Part shown: positions 61,522 through 64,000 of the stretch, one piece after another
Layout of the letters: each line of letters begins with the position of its first letter
How positions within the stretch are numbered: the first letter of the stretch is position 1
NCBI GenBank assembly: GCA_023386235.1
Contig: JAEWKC010000009.1
Coordinates: forward strand, 62,001 to 126,000
Direction of reading: 5' to 3'
DNA length: 64,000 bases
Origin: Bacteroidota bacterium
GTDB lineage: Bacteria > Bacteroidota > Bacteroidia > Chitinophagales > Chitinophagaceae
Notes under the pieces: generated by a model
Told to the model about the DNA's origin: nothing
What the model saw: only the letters and a program-made list of their open reading frames with translations
Databases searched by the model: none
Translations under genes and position numbers: made by a program

Positions 61522-61740
61522 ATGGGCAATTTTACACAAAAATCTTTACTATATCTCTACAACGAATTGTCAGCAGAAGAAGTCGGCAATTTTCAGTTAC
61601 ACATATTTGCCAATGCACAGAAAGAAGCAGAGTTTTACGCCATAAAAGAAGCAAAAGAATGGATAGACAGGTATTTGCTGCCCGTATCTCCCTCGCAAAA
61701 ATCGGTAGAGCGTATTTTAGCCTTCGCAGTAAAAAAATAA
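61522..61740 (+). CDS. Small soluble protein, anti-sigma-factor-like
   Basis: A 72-aa protein. The ATG at 61522 is preferred; the frame is open further upstream but runs into the ftsB-like gene. The pattern SLLYLYNELSAEEVGNFQLHIFANAQKEAEF resembles the N-terminal helical part of Bacteroidota anti-sigma-like proteins, without zinc-binding Cys/His. The C-terminal part (LLPVSPSQKSVERILAFAVKK) is amphipathic. No sigma factor gene is adjacent, so partnership is open. It sits between ftsB-like and nth in the same direction. Confidence 0.6.
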   Translation: MGNFTQKSLLYLYNELSAEEVGNFQLHIFANAQKEAEFYAIKEAKEWIDRYLLPVSPSQKSVERILAFAVKK

Positions 61741-61773
61741 TTCTTTTCAAAAAATATTAAGGAATTTTGCCTG

Positions 61774-62427
61774 ATGAACCGAAAGCAACGGTACGAATTT
61801 GTAATTGATTATTTTGAACAACATGCTCCTGAAGCCGAGACCGAACTGCTATATGACAATCCGTATCAGCTTTTAGTAGCGGTTATTCTTTCCGCGCAAT
61901 GTACTGATAAGCGTGTAAATATGACCACGCCTGCTTTTTTTGATAAATACCCCGATGCCGGCACTTTAAGTAAGGCAGAGGTAGATGATGTGTTCGGATT
62001 AATAAAAAGCATTTCTTATCCTAACAACAAGAGCAGGCATTTGGTAGGAATGGCAAAAATGCTGATGGAAGACTTCAACGGCGAAGTACCTCTTACTGTA
62101 GAGGAATTGATAAAGCTGCCCGGTGTAGGCAGAAAAACCGCTAATGTAATTACTTCTGTGGTAGACCGGCAACCCAATATGGCTGTAGATACCCACGTGT
62201 TCAGGGTGGCGCGCAGAATAGGTCTTACACTGAATGCCAAAACTCCTTTGGCGGCAGAAAAGCAGCTGATAAAATATTTTCCTCAAAGCCTCATATACAA
62301 AGCACATCACTGGCTTATTCTACATGGCAGATACGTTTGCGTGGCACGTAAACCTAAATGCGCCATCTGCGGACTAAAGCCTGCGTGCAAGTATTTTCAG
62401 AAAGAAGTGAAGCCCAAAGAAAGCTAA
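61774..62427 (+). CDS. nth: Endonuclease III
   Basis: A 217-aa DNA glycosylase/AP lyase that removes oxidised pyrimidines. The helix-hairpin-helix is LPGVGRKTANVI with the catalytic Lys, and the catalytic Asp is in MAVDTHVFRVARR. The [4Fe-4S] cluster ligands form C-x6-C-x2-C-x5-C at the C-terminus (CVARKPKCAICGLKPAC). All active-site residues are present. Its last four bases overlap the stop of the convergent ggt gene, so no terminator separates them. Confidence 0.97.
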   Translation: MNRKQRYEFVIDYFEQHAPEAETELLYDNPYQLLVAVILSAQCTDKRVNMTTPAFFDKYPDAGTLSKAEVDDVFGLIKSISYPNNKSRHLVGMAKMLMEDFNGEVPLTVEELIKLPGVGRKTANVITSVVDRQPNMAVDTHVFRVARRIGLTLNAKTPLAAEKQLIKYFPQSLIYKAHHWLILHGRYVCVARKPKCAICGLKPACKYFQKEVKPKES

Positions 62428-64000
62428 AACCCGGCTACGCTATCATCACCCCTGGAATCGGCGGCAGCCAACAATCTCCCTTTTTCATCAAATTGAATAA
62501 TTTCTACACGTCCTATAGTGCCGCGCTTATTAACGGTATGCCCTATTGCTTTTAATTCTTGCAAAACGTTGTCGGGGAAATTTCTTTCTACATCAATTCT
62601 GTCCGGCAGCCATTGATGATGAAATTTGGGAGCATCTATTGCTTTTTGTGGCGACATGCCAAAGTCAATAATATTCACAATACTCTGAAATACAGAAGTA
62701 GGAATGGTGGTGCCGCCGGGTGTGCCCACAATCAAAAAAGGTTTATTGTCTTTTACAATCAAAGTAGGTGTCATAGAGCTTAGCATACGCTTTCCGGGCG
62801 CAATGGCATTGGCATCGCCGCCGGTAGCTCCATAAATATTGGGCACGCCAGGTTTTATACTAAAATCGTCCATCTCGTTATTCATCAAAAAGCCTGCTCC
62901 GCCAATTACTACTTTACTTCCGTAGCCTGTATTGAGCGTAGTAGTTACCGATACCATATTTCCCTCTTTATCTGCTACGCTAAAATGAGTGGTCTGTGTG
63001 CTTTCGGTAATGGTGCCGGCCTTAGTATCTGTACTTTTAGAAGCCTTATCAGGATGGAAAGACTGCATTCTGTTTTTTAAATAGGCATCCTGTAAAAGTT
63101 GGGTTACAGGCACTTGGTAAAAATCGGGGTCGCCCATATATTCCGCCCGGTCAGCATAGGCTCTTCTTTCAATTTCCGCCATCAGGTGCACGGTTTTTAC
63201 AGAATTATGTCCCATGTTTTTCAGAGGAAAAGGTTCTGCCATTTTCAGCATCTGCCCTAAAAGCAGTCCTCCGCTGCTGGGTGGTGGAAAACTGATGACC
63301 TCATAGCCTCTGTAGTTGAAAATAACAGGGTCACGATGTTTGGCTGTGTAATTTTTCAAATCTTCCAGCGAAATAATTCCTTTTCCTCTCTGCATTTCTT
63401 CTGCTATCAATCGGGCGGTTTTACCTTCGTAGAAGCCTTTTGCTCCATTCTCTCTTATGCGTTTGAGCGTTTCGGCCAGTTCTATCTGAATTAACGTATC
63501 GCCGGGCTTCCATTCTTCGTTTTTTACAAAAGCGGTATTCCGCGTATTGTATTGCAAAAATTTTTCTTTCCAATGGTTAAGATTGTCTGCTTCCTCTTTT
63601 GTAATGACAAAGCCGGTTTCTGCCAGAGAAATGGCCGGGTCAATAATTTCTTTCAAAGACAGCCGGCCATATCGGGCGGTTTCCAATATGCCTGCTACAG
63701 CACCCGGTACGCCGGAAGCCAGATGCCCGCTTAAAGAAAGTCCGTCAACAGGGTTACCTTCTTTATCCAGATACATATCTCTGTGTGCTTTGGCAGGGGC
63801 AGCTTCCCGATAATCTATGGTTATTAATTCTCCGTTATGTTTTCTTGCGGTAATAAACCCACCACCTCCTAAATTGCCGGCCTGAGGAAATACAACCGCT
63901 AAAGCGAATTGTGTAGCCGCAGCCGCGTCGAAAGCGTTGCCTCCTCTTACCAGGATGAAAGCGCCTACTTCTGAAGCAAGCGGGTGCGCGGATGATACAG
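62424..64000 (-). CDS. ggt: Gamma-glutamyltransferase (5' end cut by window edge)
   Basis: The C-terminal ~525 residues of a Ntn-hydrolase that cleaves glutathione and transfers gamma-glutamyl. The frame continues to the edge with SSAHPLASEVG and the conserved GGNAFDAAAATQFAL and AGNLGGGGF, so the early Met at 63776 is not the start. The autoprocessing and nucleophilic Thr is in QTTHFSVADKEGN, and the glycine-rich loop SMTPTLIV and GTPGGTTIP follow. A signal peptide would be outside the window. The 3' end overlaps nth by four bases. Confidence 0.95.
   Translation of the reverse strand, partial: VSSAHPLASEVGAFILVRGGNAFDAAAATQFALAVVFPQAGNLGGGGFITARKHNGELITIDYREAAPAKAHRDMYLDKEGNPVDGLSLSGHLASGVPGAVAGILETARYGRLSLKEIIDPAISLAETGFVITKEEADNLNHWKEKFLQYNTRNTAFVKNEEWKPGDTLIQIELAETLKRIRENGAKGFYEGKTARLIAEEMQRGKGIISLEDLKNYTAKHRDPVIFNYRGYEVISFPPPSSGGLLLGQMLKMAEPFPLKNMGHNSVKTVHLMAEIERRAYADRAEYMGDPDFYQVPVTQLLQDAYLKNRMQSFHPDKASKSTDTKAGTITESTQTTHFSVADKEGNMVSVTTTLNTGYGSKVVIGGAGFLMNNEMDDFSIKPGVPNIYGATGGDANAIAPGKRMLSSMTPTLIVKDNKPFLIVGTPGGTTIPTSVFQSIVNIIDFGMSPQKAIDAPKFHHQWLPDRIDVERNFPDNVLQELKAIGHTVNKRGTIGRVEIIQFDEKGRLLAAADSRGDDSVAGF

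Noticed and set aside
1..64000. CRISPR arrays, prophage, IS elements, tRNA or rRNA genes.
   Set aside because: No regularly spaced repeats, transposase, integrase or phage structural genes and no cloverleaf or rRNA-like stretches were noticed on either strand.

Overview
The window is chromosomal DNA from a member of the Bacteroidota, most likely a Chitinophagaceae-type sphingobacterium (inference). The evidence is the presence of family-typical genes (two-component regulator with Reg_prop/Y_Y_Y sensor, MauE/BT_3928-type protein, DUF6089, START-like, GH3-type acyl-amido synthetase, paired OmpH next to BamA), promoters of the Bacteroidota form TAnnTTTG, the near absence of Shine-Dalgarno sequences, and moderate AT richness. 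No rRNA, tRNA, CRISPR array, prophage or insertion sequence was seen.

Layout. 0-1 kb: end of a cytochrome c maturation locus (ccmE, 5' part of ccmF). 1-10.4 kb: housekeeping genes (cysS between two related endonuclease/exonuclease/phosphatase proteins, adk, gatB, folP) and a redox-protein group (MauE-like, DCC). 10.4-23 kb is the accessory part: a sensor kinase and a separate AraC-type response regulator facing a cluster of surface or periplasmic glycosidases (GH93/sialidase-like, three GH43, one GH2), an aldose 1-epimerase and a PanE-like reductase. Together these look like a system for arabinose/galactose-containing side chains such as arabinan, but without a SusC/SusD pair. 23-33 kb: adenine deaminase with a GH3-type synthetase, LptF-like permease, CDF transporter, tsaD, lipoprotein and a GYF-domain membrane protein. 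33-42 kb: gyrA, a TPR-like protein, coaE, a lipoprotein, a very short lysine/alanine histone-like gene, a PolX-like protein and a TerC protein. 42-47 kb: nadB, an LpxL-type acyltransferase, ddl, a PASTA protein and a rhodanese. 47-54 kb: the outer membrane assembly block nadK-DUF6089-uppS-bamA-ompH-ompH. 54-64 kb: a deoxynucleoside kinase, a TonB-dependent receptor, a SIMPL protein, a hydrolase, cutC, an rRNA/tRNA m5C methyltransferase, an FtsB/DivIC-like protein, nth and a truncated ggt.

Most worth following: (1) an exact 11-bp direct repeat with a 21-bp period directly upstream of the glycosidase promoter, a likely operator for the adjacent regulator; (2) the split of sensor and regulator at an A6 tract where a one-base shift would fuse them; (3) a two-hairpin repeat present twice in the window; (4) a PolX whose polymerase carboxylates are lost while its PHP nuclease is intact; (5) a dihydropteroate synthase with altered substrate loops; (6) a CcmE with CxxxY in place of HxxxY; and (7) several genes whose -7 box lies only 6-9 nt before the start codon, suggesting leaderless mRNAs. 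I did not find a clearly new multi-gene defence or mobile system.
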